NCBI GenBank assembly: GCA_963844845.1
Contig: CAWJPW010000011.1
Coordinates: 496,001 to 560,000 of the forward strand
Length of the DNA: 64,000 nt
Source: CAWJPW01 sp963844845
GTDB taxonomy: Bacteria; Acidobacteriota; Thermoanaerobaculia; Thermoanaerobaculales; Sulfomarinibacteraceae
Reading direction: 5' to 3'
The position numbers and the translations under genes are program-made. Numbering within the stretch: the stretch's first letter is position 1; each line of letters begins with the position of its first letter. The notes beneath the pieces are model-generated. The model was given only the letters and a program-made list of their open reading frames with translations. It ran no database searches and had not been told where the DNA came from. Shown here piece by piece: positions 19,765 through 27,231 of the stretch.

Positions 19765-21129
19765 TCAAGTCGGCCGCGTCAGCGCCTCCGGGCGTTGCAG
19801 GAGGGGGGCGAGCCCTTCCGCCAGCGCCGAGGAGCCGTACGTCAGAGTCTCCTCGCGACGAGGGCCGGTGGAGACCAGCACCACCGGGACGCCCAGCTGC
19901 CGCTCGATGAAGGCGATGTAGTCGCGCGCCGCCGCGGGCAGCTTCGCAGCGTCGGTGAGCCCCACGGTCGGCTGTCGCCAGCCGGGCAGCTCCTCGTACA
20001 CCGGCTGCACCCGCTCCATGATCTCTGGATCAGCGGGCAGCGACTCCAGCGTCCGCCCGTCGGGCAGCTTGTAGGCCACCGCCACGGCGACGCGGTCGAG
20101 CTCGTCGAGCACGTCCAGCTTCATGAGCGCCACCGCGTCGAGCCCCGCCACCCGCACCGCGTACCGCCCCGCCACCGCGTCGAACCAGCCGCAGCGACGC
20201 GGCCGCCCGGTGGTCGTGCCGAACTCGTTGCCCCGCTGACGCAGGGCTTCGGCCTCGGGGCCGGCGAGCTCGGTGGGAAACGGACCTCCACCCACGCGGG
20301 TGATGTAGGCCTTCATCACGCCCAGCACCGGTCCGAGGGTCGACATGGGCACGCCGCAGGAGGCAGCAGCGTTGCTCGGGAGGCAGGACGAAGAGGTCAC
20401 GAAGGGATAGGTGCCGTGAAGGAGGTCGAGGAGGACTCCCTGGGCGCCCTCGAAGAGAAGCGGATCGCCTCGGCGGGCGTGATCCAGCACCGCCGGCCCG
20501 ACCTCGCGGAGAAGTGGGGCAAGGCTGGCTGCGGCCCGACACAGCTCGTCGAGCGCCTCGTCGAGGTCCACAGCATCCTCGGAGTGCAGCCGCTCCAGCT
20601 CGCGGTTGTGCTCCTCCATCAGTGCACCGGCCTCGTCGGCGAGCCGTACGGTGTCGGCGAGGATGAAAGCGCGCAGGGCACGACGCTGGGCGAGGTCCTG
20701 GTAGGCTGGCCCGATCCCTCGTCCCGTGGTGCCGATGGGCGAGCTGCCGCGGGCGTTCTCCCTCGCCCCGTCCAACGCGCGATGGGTGGGAAGCACAAGA
20801 GTGGCCCGCGGAGAGAGAAAGAGCCGGCCCGTCACGTCGATGTCCTCGCCCGCCAGGAAGTCCATTTCTTCGGCCAGCGCGCGGGGATCCACAACCATGC
20901 CGGTTCCCAGGTAGCACTTCACGTCGGGGTGGATGATCCCCGAGGGAACCAGGTGGAGTGCGAAGTGGCGGTCGGCGAACCGGACAGTGTGGCCGGCGTT
21001 GTGCCCGCCGTTGTAACGGACCACGGCGGAAAAGCCCGCAGAGAGCAGGTCGACGACCTTGCCCTTGCCCTCGTCGCCCCACTGGCCGCCAACGATCATC
21101 AACGAACTCAAGCTCGAGCGGTCGGCCAC
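19765..21129 (-). CDS. purA: Adenylosuccinate synthetase
   Basis: A 454-residue enzyme joining IMP and aspartate with GTP, the first committed step to AMP. The P-loop GGQWGDEGKGKVVD, NGGHNAGHTV, GTTGRGIGPAY, LFEGAQGVLLD, GEFGTTTGRPRRCGWFD-type region (NEFGTTTGRPRRCGW) and the C-terminal base-binding part are intact. The usual TSSN...GG.. segment after TYPFVTSS reads SSCLPSNAAASCG, a variant worth noting but not disabling on its face. The start is GTG 21129 with GGAGGT four bases upstream. It lies alone between tRNA-Lys and the sigma factor gene. The assignment is secure. Confidence 0.97.
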   Translation of the reverse strand: MADRSSLSSLMIVGGQWGDEGKGKVVDLLSAGFSAVVRYNGGHNAGHTVRFADRHFALHLVPSGIIHPDVKCYLGTGMVVDPRALAEEMDFLAGEDIDVTGRLFLSPRATLVLPTHRALDGARENARGSSPIGTTGRGIGPAYQDLAQRRALRAFILADTVRLADEAGALMEEHNRELERLHSEDAVDLDEALDELCRAAASLAPLLREVGPAVLDHARRGDPLLFEGAQGVLLDLLHGTYPFVTSSSCLPSNAAASCGVPMSTLGPVLGVMKAYITRVGGGPFPTELAGPEAEALRQRGNEFGTTTGRPRRCGWFDAVAGRYAVRVAGLDAVALMKLDVLDELDRVAVAVAYKLPDGRTLESLPADPEIMERVQPVYEELPGWRQPTVGLTDAAKLPAAARDYIAFIERQLGVPVVLVSTGPRREETLTYGSSALAEGLAPLLQRPEALTRPT

Positions 21130-21250
21130 ACGTACCTCCGGCCGCCTATGATATCGCGCCCGCTGCGACCGGCCAACTGCACGCCCGTAGGTGGCCGCTG
21201 CGCATGAGCTGCATCCTGAGCCCCGGGGGGAGCCTGTGCCCCAACGACAG

Positions 21251-21272
21251 AGGCCCGGGCGTGCCCGGGCCT
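21251..21272. terminator. Hairpin after the ECF sigma factor gene
   Basis: AGGCCCGGGC-GT-GCCCGGGCCT, a perfect ten-base stem with a two-base loop, placed 24 bases after the sigma factor stop. No clear T-run follows, so it is either a weak intrinsic terminator or an mRNA-end stabiliser. Confidence 0.6.
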
Positions 21273-21295
21273 CGTTGCTCGTCGACTGAGGCTCT

Positions 21296-21943
21296 TCAGC
21301 TCTGGTGGTGCCGGTGGCCGTCGTGGAAGTACTCGCGCAGGTCGATGCGGGCGTCGCGCAACTTCTCGGGCGGCTCCTGAAGGTAGTTGAAGCGGGTACC
21401 GAAGCTCAGGAGGGCCCGTTCCAGCATCCGCCGTCCCCGGTAGAGCCGCGACATGACGGTTCCCACCGGCACCCCGAGAATCTGAGCGATCTCCTTGTAG
21501 GAGAAGCTCTCCAGGTCAGCGAGAAGGACAACCATCTTGTAGTCGTGCGGCAGGGAGAGGAGCGCCTGCTTCACCTCGTGATCCATCTCGGCACGGATGA
21601 ACTCCGCCTCGGGATCACGGAAGTCCTCCTGGGAGCGCTCCACCAGCTTGGTCTCGAAGCCCTCCTGGATCTCGTCGAAATCCACCTTGGGGGGCTGGAC
21701 CTTGCGCTTGCGGTAGGAGTTGATGAACGTGTTCTTCATGATCTTGAAGAGCCAAGCCTTGAAGTTGGTGCCCTCGGAGAAGCGGTTGTAGTACTTGAAG
21801 GCCTTGAGGTAGGTCTCCTGGATCAGGTCTTCGGCCTCTTCCATCGAGCGAGTCATACGCAGAGCGCTCTTGAACAGCTGCTCGCGGTAGGGGAGCTCTC
21901 CAGATCCGAAGTCCCACATGCCGGTTTCTGCCTTGCTTCCCAT
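21296..21943 (-). CDS. ECF-family RNA polymerase sigma factor
   Basis: A 215-residue group IV sigma factor. Region 2 is seen at about 20-85 (MEEAEDLIQETYLKAFK, FKAWLFKIMKNTFINSYRKRK). Region 4 is at about 130-185 (LPHDYKMVVLLADLESFSY, then KEIAQILGVPVGTVMSRL and YRGRRMLE). It directs RNA polymerase to a stress or envelope regulon. A histidine-rich tail (HDGHRHHQS) ends the protein. ATG 21943 has GGAGGT four bases upstream; a GTG at 21955 would add four residues. No anti-sigma gene is adjacent, so its control is not evident; the His-rich tail might bind metal, which is speculation. Confidence 0.9.
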   Translation of the reverse strand: MGSKAETGMWDFGSGELPYREQLFKSALRMTRSMEEAEDLIQETYLKAFKYYNRFSEGTNFKAWLFKIMKNTFINSYRKRKVQPPKVDFDEIQEGFETKLVERSQEDFRDPEAEFIRAEMDHEVKQALLSLPHDYKMVVLLADLESFSYKEIAQILGVPVGTVMSRLYRGRRMLERALLSFGTRFNYLQEPPEKLRDARIDLREYFHDGHRHHQS

Positions 21944-22158
21944 GGTGACCTCCACGTTTCAGAAACGATACATCGCGGACGAGGCGCTGTCAATAGCTCT
22001 ATGTAAAATCCGTGCGAACCTCTTCGCGTTGCAAGAATGAAAGATCCAGCATCCGTCTATCCGCCCCTTTTCCCCCGCGCTTTCCATGGGTCACGACGGC
22101 ACCTCGCCGCGGCGACGGAGATTCAATACGCAAGAGTCGTGCCGAAAAGGAATGAGAA

Positions 22159-22182
22159 GGCGGGCCCCTGTAGGGACCCGCC
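22159..22182 (-). terminator. Terminator-like hairpin after the F0 ATPase genes
   Basis: GGCGGG.CCCT with AGGG.CCCGCC forms an 11-position stem with one mismatch. On the minus strand it is followed by a pyrimidine/T-rich stretch (TTCTCATTCCTTTT), as expected for rho-independent termination downstream of atpE. Confidence 0.6.
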
Positions 22183-22270
22183 GTTGTGCCGATCTGGCGG
22201 CGATGCGCCAGTCTGCGGAGCCGCGCCGCCCCCCATCCGGGGACGTCCGGCGCAGCCCGTGAGGCCGACC

Positions 22271-22660
22271 TCAGCCGGCCAGGATCATGAACGAGATGAT
22301 CAGGGCATAGATGACCAGGGACTCGATGAGCGCCAGACCGATGATCATGGTGATCCGGATCGGACCCACCGCGCCTGGGTTGCGGCCGATGGCTTCGCAC
22401 GCCGCAGCGATGCCGCGGGACTGTCCGAGGGCGCCGAACGCCGCCGCGAGGCCGATGGCGAAGGCGGCACCGATGAACTGCCACATGTTCTTGCCCGTGG
22501 CCGCGGCCTCGGCCTCGTGGGCGATGGCGGACGGCGCCTGCTCTGCCACGGGCTGCACCATCCCCTGATCGGCCGGCGCTTCCTGCGCCAGCACGGCAGG
22601 CGCCACCAACGCCGCCACCATCACCACCAGCACGGCACTCATCACGAAACGACGGGTCAT
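22271..22660 (-). CDS. atpE: F0 ATP synthase subunit c with signal peptide
   Basis: A 129-residue proteolipid: a signal peptide (about 1-25, ending AVLAQ), a short acidic linker, then two membrane helices. Helix 1 contains GALGQSRGIAAACEAIGRNP and helix 2 contains GLALIESLVIYALIISF, with the ion-binding Glu in IES. The Gln 15 positions before the loop Pro, the Ser after the Glu and the Tyr five positions after the Glu match Na+-binding c subunits; the Thr next to the Ser is Leu here. ATG 22660 is preceded by GGAGGAGG. It is last of four F0 genes, and the F1 genes must lie elsewhere. Confidence 0.93.
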   Translation of the reverse strand: MTRRFVMSAVLVVMVAALVAPAVLAQEAPADQGMVQPVAEQAPSAIAHEAEAAATGKNMWQFIGAAFAIGLAAAFGALGQSRGIAAACEAIGRNPGAVGPIRITMIIGLALIESLVIYALIISFMILAG

Positions 22661-22689
22661 AGCATCCTCCTCCACAAAAGATTCCGGTT

Positions 22690-23442
22690 CTAATGTTCCT
22701 CGACCGCTACGGCGCCCTGGATGTACGCCATGGTGAGCATGATGAAGATGAAGGCCTGGAGCAGCGCTCCAAAGATGCCCAGCGCCATCATCGGCCACGG
22801 CACCACGAACGGCACCAGGGCCATGAAGAGACCGGTGGCAGTATGCTCGCCGAAGATGTTTCCGAAGAGACGGAGCGCCAGCGAGAGGACCCGCGCCAGG
22901 TGCGAGATCACCTCGATGGGCACCATGATCGGGGCGAGAAAGACCACCGGACCGGCGAAGTGCTTGAGATACCTGAACAGGCCCTGCTTGCGGATACCCA
23001 CCACGTTGTAGAAGAGGAACGCGGTGATGGACAGGGCAAAGGTCGTGCTCGGGTTGGCCGTGGGCGGCTGCAGGAAGAAGAAGAGCCCAAAGATGTTGCA
23101 GACGAAGATGAACACGGCCAGGGCTCCGATGAAGGGCAGGAACGGACGACCCATACCGTGGCCGATGACGTCCTCGAGCAGCGACTCGAGACCGCCGACG
23201 ACCATCTCCAGCGACTGCTGCAGATGAGACGGTGACTCCACCGAGAGCCGCCGTTTCACCGGGATCACCAGCACAGCGATGAAGATCACCGCCAACAACG
23301 CCATGATGACGTGGTCAGGTAGCCAGTAGACCTGACCGCGCTCGGCGCCCATGAGCTCCAGGTAGCGCTGGCTGGGCTGCCCGAAGAGGGCGATGAGCAG
23401 CTTGTTGACCGGCCCGAAGAGGATTGAGTACTCGTGGTGCAT
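22690..23442 (-). CDS. atpB: F0 ATP synthase subunit a
   Basis: A 250-residue multi-helix membrane stator subunit that forms the ion channels beside the c ring. The essential arginine is in SLALRLFGNIFGEH. The conserved PTANPSTTFALSITAF and the final helix AFIFIMLTMAYIQGA are present. The ATG at 23442 directly abuts the TAG of atpI, so the two are coupled. The length is normal for subunit a. Confidence 0.95.
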   Translation of the reverse strand: MHHEYSILFGPVNKLLIALFGQPSQRYLELMGAERGQVYWLPDHVIMALLAVIFIAVLVIPVKRRLSVESPSHLQQSLEMVVGGLESLLEDVIGHGMGRPFLPFIGALAVFIFVCNIFGLFFFLQPPTANPSTTFALSITAFLFYNVVGIRKQGLFRYLKHFAGPVVFLAPIMVPIEVISHLARVLSLALRLFGNIFGEHTATGLFMALVPFVVPWPMMALGIFGALLQAFIFIMLTMAYIQGAVAVEEH

Positions 23443-23832
23443 CTACGTGCAACCTCCTCCTTGAAACCCCGAGCGAAGGCCCTCCACCAGGACAGCCACC
23501 ACCAGGGCCGAAAAGCCGAGTGCCATGCTCGCGGGATCAACCTTCGGCACCCAGAGAATGGCGAAGAGCACGACTGCAAGAAGGGCACCACGGGTAACGA
23601 AGCGTAGGAAGGACCACCAGTCCAGGCGCGGCCTGCCAGGTTGAACCACCCGTTCCAGCACCCCCTCCAGCCAGTGGAAGTTGATCATAGCCACCAGCCC
23701 CGCGCCGGTCAAGCTAAGAGCGGCAAAGGGCACCCCTCGCGCCAGCTGAACCCCGGCGCCGGCGAAGACGAGCGCGCCACAGACCAGGAGGACGCGGCGG
23801 GAGGAGAACTCACGGTCCTCAGACGCCGTCAT
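23443..23832 (-). CDS. atpI: ATP synthase I-like membrane protein
   Basis: A 129-residue protein with four hydrophobic segments, in the place of AtpI between the AtpZ-like and a-subunit genes. AtpI proteins help c-ring assembly. Similarity is weak, as is usual for this family; INFHWLEG is a recognisable element. ATG 23832 is chosen because GAGGAGG sits nine bases upstream; an ATG at 23841 would leave no spacing. The gene overlaps atpZ by 14 bases. Confidence 0.7.
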   Translation of the reverse strand: MTASEDREFSSRRVLLVCGALVFAGAGVQLARGVPFAALSLTGAGLVAMINFHWLEGVLERVVQPGRPRLDWWSFLRFVTRGALLAVVLFAILWVPKVDPASMALGFSALVVAVLVEGLRSGFQGGGCT

Positions 23833-24103
23833 GATCGCCATCCTCCTCGCGGCCGACGCCTTCCCGCTCGCGGCGGCCCTCGTCGGCCTCCGCCTTGGCG
23901 GCGATCCGAAAGAGGTTGATGAAGCCGGCGATGATCCCGAAGAGGCAGAACACGGCCATCAGCCACGGTCCGGTCCCGAGCTGCCGGTCAAGCCATCGCC
24001 CAAAGAAGTAGCCGATGACGATGGCCACGGGAAACTGAATGCCGATGATGCTCAGATCGGCCCAGCTGGCGGCTTCCCGCAGCGTTCTCTTGGGGTTCTT
24101 CAC
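23819..24103 (-). CDS. atpZ: AtpZ/AtpI-type F0 accessory protein
   Basis: A 94-residue protein with two membrane helices (SIIGIQFPVAIVIGYFFGRW and LMAVFCLFGIIAGFINLFR) and the GYFFGRWLDRQLGT motif of the AtpZ family, followed by a charged tail. AtpZ and AtpI are linked to assembly and possibly cation supply of ATP synthase. It starts with GTG at 24103; a TAGAGT box ends just six bases upstream, so the transcript is probably leaderless. It is first of the F0 operon. Confidence 0.8.
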   Translation of the reverse strand: MKNPKRTLREAASWADLSIIGIQFPVAIVIGYFFGRWLDRQLGTGPWLMAVFCLFGIIAGFINLFRIAAKAEADEGRREREGVGREEDGDHDGV

Positions 24104-24109
24104 ACCGCC

Positions 24110-24115
24110 ACTCTA
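24110..24115 (-). promoter_or_regulatory. Predicted -10 box of the F0 operon (leaderless)
   Basis: TAGAGT on the minus strand, six bases before the GTG of atpZ, with TTTCGC 17 bases upstream as a weak -35. The spacing implies transcription starting at or next to the start codon. Confidence 0.5.
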
Positions 24116-24146
24116 GCCCTTTCCGCGGCCTCGCGAAACACGGTGC

Positions 24147-25604
24147 TCACAGCAAACCGAGGGCGCTCAGGCCTCCCTGGGCCCAGCCCACGACCGGGGC
24201 CGGCCAGATCCCCACCAGCAGCGTGATCACCGCGCACACCGCGATCATGGACTCGAGCAGGTGGTCCCGCTGCAGCTCGGCGGGCACCGCATCGTCACCG
24301 TCCCGGAGATACATCTCCACGACGACCCTGAAGTAGTAGAACAGGCTCACGGCCGACATCACCACGGCGATGACCACCAGGCGCACGTGACCCGCCTGGA
24401 CGGCTGCGGAGAAAAGGTAGAGCTTCCCCATGAAGCCGGCCGTGGGCGGAATCCCCGCAAGACCGAGCATGAAGAGCAGCATGCCCGCCGCCGCGGCAGG
24501 GTGGCGGCGCGCCAACCCGGCGTAGTCGGTGATGAGCTCGCCGGCGTAGCCCCGCGACTCCAGGAGGATCACGAATCCGAACGCCCCCAGGTTCATGAAG
24601 GCGTACACCAGCATGTACATGAGCACCGACCAGGTGCCGAGGCTCGAGGCCGCCACCAGGCCCAGCAGAGCGTAGCCGCCGTGGGCGATGGACGAGTAGG
24701 CGAGCATCCTCTTGATGTTGTCTTGAGTCAGCGCCGCCACGTTTCCGTAGATCATGGTGAGGGCTGCCGCGGCCCACAGGATCCCCTGCCACTGCGCCAC
24801 CTCGGGGGCGAAGGTGCCGGCAAAAAGCCGCAGGAACATGGCGAAGGCCGCCGCCTTGGGTCCCACCGATATGAAGGCGGTCACCGGCGTCGGGGCACCC
24901 TCGTAGGCGTCGGGCGTCCACACGTGGAACGGTACCGCCGCCACCTTGAAGAGCATGCCGAAGGCCACCAGGATCACGCCGATGTTCAGGGTGAGGTTGT
25001 TCTCCGGCATCAACGCGAGGGCCTTGCGGATGGTCACCAGGTCGAGGCTGCCCACCGTCCCGTAGACCAGGGAGATGCCGTACAGGAGCACGCCCGAGGA
25101 CAGGGCGCCGAGCACAAAGTACTTGACCGCGCCCTCGTTGGACTTCACCTCGAGCTTGAAGTACCCCACCATCACGTAAACCGACAAGGCCATGAGCTCG
25201 AGCCCCACCCAGAGGCTCGCGAGGTTGGCCCCGGAGACCATCACCATCATGCCGACGGTGGCGAACAGGATGAGAGCCACGAGCTCGCCACCCGAGTACG
25301 GCGAGCGCTCCAGGTAGCCGGCAGCCATGAGGATGGCAACAGCCGAGGCGGCGAGCAGGAGGAGCTTGAAGAAGACCGCAAAGTGGTCGATCACCAGCAT
25401 GTCGCCGAGGATCAGACGGGGATCACCTTCCGGCCGCCCGACCAGCCACACCAGCACCGCGGTGAGCGCCAGCGAGGCCACACCGGCCCAGGCCAGCTGG
25501 CGGGTGCCGCGCCGTCCCAGTGGCACCGCGGCCAGGAGGACACCGAACCCGGCGGCTGCCAGGACGATCTCCGGCAGGAACGGAACGAACTGGGCGAGGT
25601 CCAT
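24147..25604 (-). CDS. nuoN: NADH-quinone oxidoreductase subunit N
   Basis: A 485-residue antiporter-like membrane subunit of complex I, about 14 helices, with the family stretches FHVWTPDAYEGAPTPVTAF, MLAYSSIAHGGYALLG and the lysine/glutamate helices of the proton path. It ends the eleven-gene leftward operon; four bases separate it from nuoM. Length and order are normal. Confidence 0.96.
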   Translation of the reverse strand: MDLAQFVPFLPEIVLAAAGFGVLLAAVPLGRRGTRQLAWAGVASLALTAVLVWLVGRPEGDPRLILGDMLVIDHFAVFFKLLLLAASAVAILMAAGYLERSPYSGGELVALILFATVGMMVMVSGANLASLWVGLELMALSVYVMVGYFKLEVKSNEGAVKYFVLGALSSGVLLYGISLVYGTVGSLDLVTIRKALALMPENNLTLNIGVILVAFGMLFKVAAVPFHVWTPDAYEGAPTPVTAFISVGPKAAAFAMFLRLFAGTFAPEVAQWQGILWAAAALTMIYGNVAALTQDNIKRMLAYSSIAHGGYALLGLVAASSLGTWSVLMYMLVYAFMNLGAFGFVILLESRGYAGELITDYAGLARRHPAAAAGMLLFMLGLAGIPPTAGFMGKLYLFSAAVQAGHVRLVVIAVVMSAVSLFYYFRVVVEMYLRDGDDAVPAELQRDHLLESMIAVCAVITLLVGIWPAPVVGWAQGGLSALGLL

Positions 25605-25608
25605 GGCC

Positions 25609-27216
25609 CTACTCCCCGTGCGTCTGCGCGGCGGCGGGTACAGCGGGCTGCGTTGCGGCCACCTGCGACTGGGCCGGCGCCTCGTGGCGTGCCACCTCCA
25701 CCCGCGCCAGCACGCGGTTGACGGTGGGCTCCATCATGCGGAAGAACGGCTTCGGGTAGAGGCCGATCCAGAACGCCATGATGATCAGCGGAATGATCGT
25801 CCACCGCTCGCGCATGTTGAGGTCGGTAAGACCCTTGTTCTTCTCGTTGGTGACCTCACCGAAGAACACGCGCTGGTACATCCACAGCATGTACGCGGCG
25901 CCCAGGACAATGCCGCTGGCCGCGAACAGTGCCCACACCCAGTTGGCATTGAACGCGCCGATGAGAATCATGAACTCACCGATGAAGCCGTTGAGCGTCG
26001 GCAGGCCGATGGACGACATGGTGATGATCATGAAGAACATGGCGTACAGCGGCATCACCTTGGCCAGGCCGCCATACTCCGCGATCATGCGGTTGTGCCG
26101 GCGCTCGTAGATGAGCCCGACGAGCAGGAAGAGCGCGCCGGTGGACACACCGTGGTTGACCATCTGCAGGATCGCGCCGCGCAGGCCTGCCTCGTTGAGC
26201 GCAAACAGGCCCAGCATCACGAAGCCCATGTGGCTCACCGACGAGTAGGCCACCAGCTTCTTCATGTCCTTCTGCGCCATGGCCACCAGAGCGCCGTAGA
26301 CGATGGCGATGATGGCGAGCACCGCGATCCACTTGACCGCGGCGAGGGTGGCGTCGGGCAGCAGTGGCAGCGAGAAGCGCACGAACCCGTAGGTCCCCAT
26401 CTTCAGGAGGACGCCGGCGAGGATCACCGATCCCGCAGTGGGCGCCTCGACGTGCGCGTCGGGGAGCCATGTATGGAACGGGAACATGGGCACCTTGATG
26501 GCAAACCCGACGAAGAAGGCAAGGAACACCCAGAACTGCAGGGAGGTGGGAATCTGCGGAGCGATGGCGTAGAGCTGGGTGATGTCGAAGCTCGCGGGGT
26601 TACCGAGGCCGGGCAGCCCGATGGCCGCCAGACCGTCGGCGTTGTAGAAGTACAGCGCCAGGATACCCACCAGCATGAGCACCGATCCGAACAGCGTGTA
26701 GAGGAAGAACTTGATGGCCGCATAGAGCTTGCGCGGCCCGCCCCAGACTCCGATGAGGAAGTACATGGGTACGAGCATGACCTCCCAGAACACGTAGAAG
26801 AGGATGAAGTCAAGCGACATGAAGACGCCGAGCATCCCCACCTGCAGAAGCAGCAGGAAGACGTAGTACTCCTTCTGGCGGTGGTTGATCGCGGTGTAGG
26901 AGGAGTAGATGGAGATCATCCCGAGCAGGGTGGTGAGTAGGATCAGCAGGATGGAGAAGCCATCGACGCCGAAGTGGTACTTCACCCCCACCGACGGGAT
27001 CCAGTCGGCGACGATCTTGAACTGGAACTCCTCGCCCGCCGGGTTGTAGAGGAACCACAGCGGGATCGAGGCGAGGAAGTCCAGCCCCGCCACCACCGTG
27101 GCCACCGTCTTGATGGCCTTGGTGTTCTCCTGGTTGATGAAGAAAATGATGATCAACGCCCCCGCCAGCGGCAGGTAGCAGATGATGTTGAGCAGCTGGT
27201 GTTGCAGCAAGTCCAT
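25609..27216 (-). CDS. nuoM: NADH-quinone oxidoreductase subunit M
   Basis: A 535-residue antiporter-like subunit. Typical elements are FWEVMLVPMYFLIGVWG, FPFHTWLPDAHVEAPTAGS, LLKMGTYGFVRF and KKLVAYSSVSHMGFVMLG. It provides one of the proton channels of the membrane arm. The C-terminus ends in an Ala/Gln-rich tail. It follows nuoL by 15 bases. Confidence 0.96.
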   Translation of the reverse strand: MDLLQHQLLNIICYLPLAGALIIIFFINQENTKAIKTVATVVAGLDFLASIPLWFLYNPAGEEFQFKIVADWIPSVGVKYHFGVDGFSILLILLTTLLGMISIYSSYTAINHRQKEYYVFLLLLQVGMLGVFMSLDFILFYVFWEVMLVPMYFLIGVWGGPRKLYAAIKFFLYTLFGSVLMLVGILALYFYNADGLAAIGLPGLGNPASFDITQLYAIAPQIPTSLQFWVFLAFFVGFAIKVPMFPFHTWLPDAHVEAPTAGSVILAGVLLKMGTYGFVRFSLPLLPDATLAAVKWIAVLAIIAIVYGALVAMAQKDMKKLVAYSSVSHMGFVMLGLFALNEAGLRGAILQMVNHGVSTGALFLLVGLIYERRHNRMIAEYGGLAKVMPLYAMFFMIITMSSIGLPTLNGFIGEFMILIGAFNANWVWALFAASGIVLGAAYMLWMYQRVFFGEVTNEKNKGLTDLNMRERWTIIPLIIMAFWIGLYPKPFFRMMEPTVNRVLARVEVARHEAPAQSQVAATQPAVPAAAQTHGE

Positions 27217-27231
27217 CGTCGTCGCCGCCCC

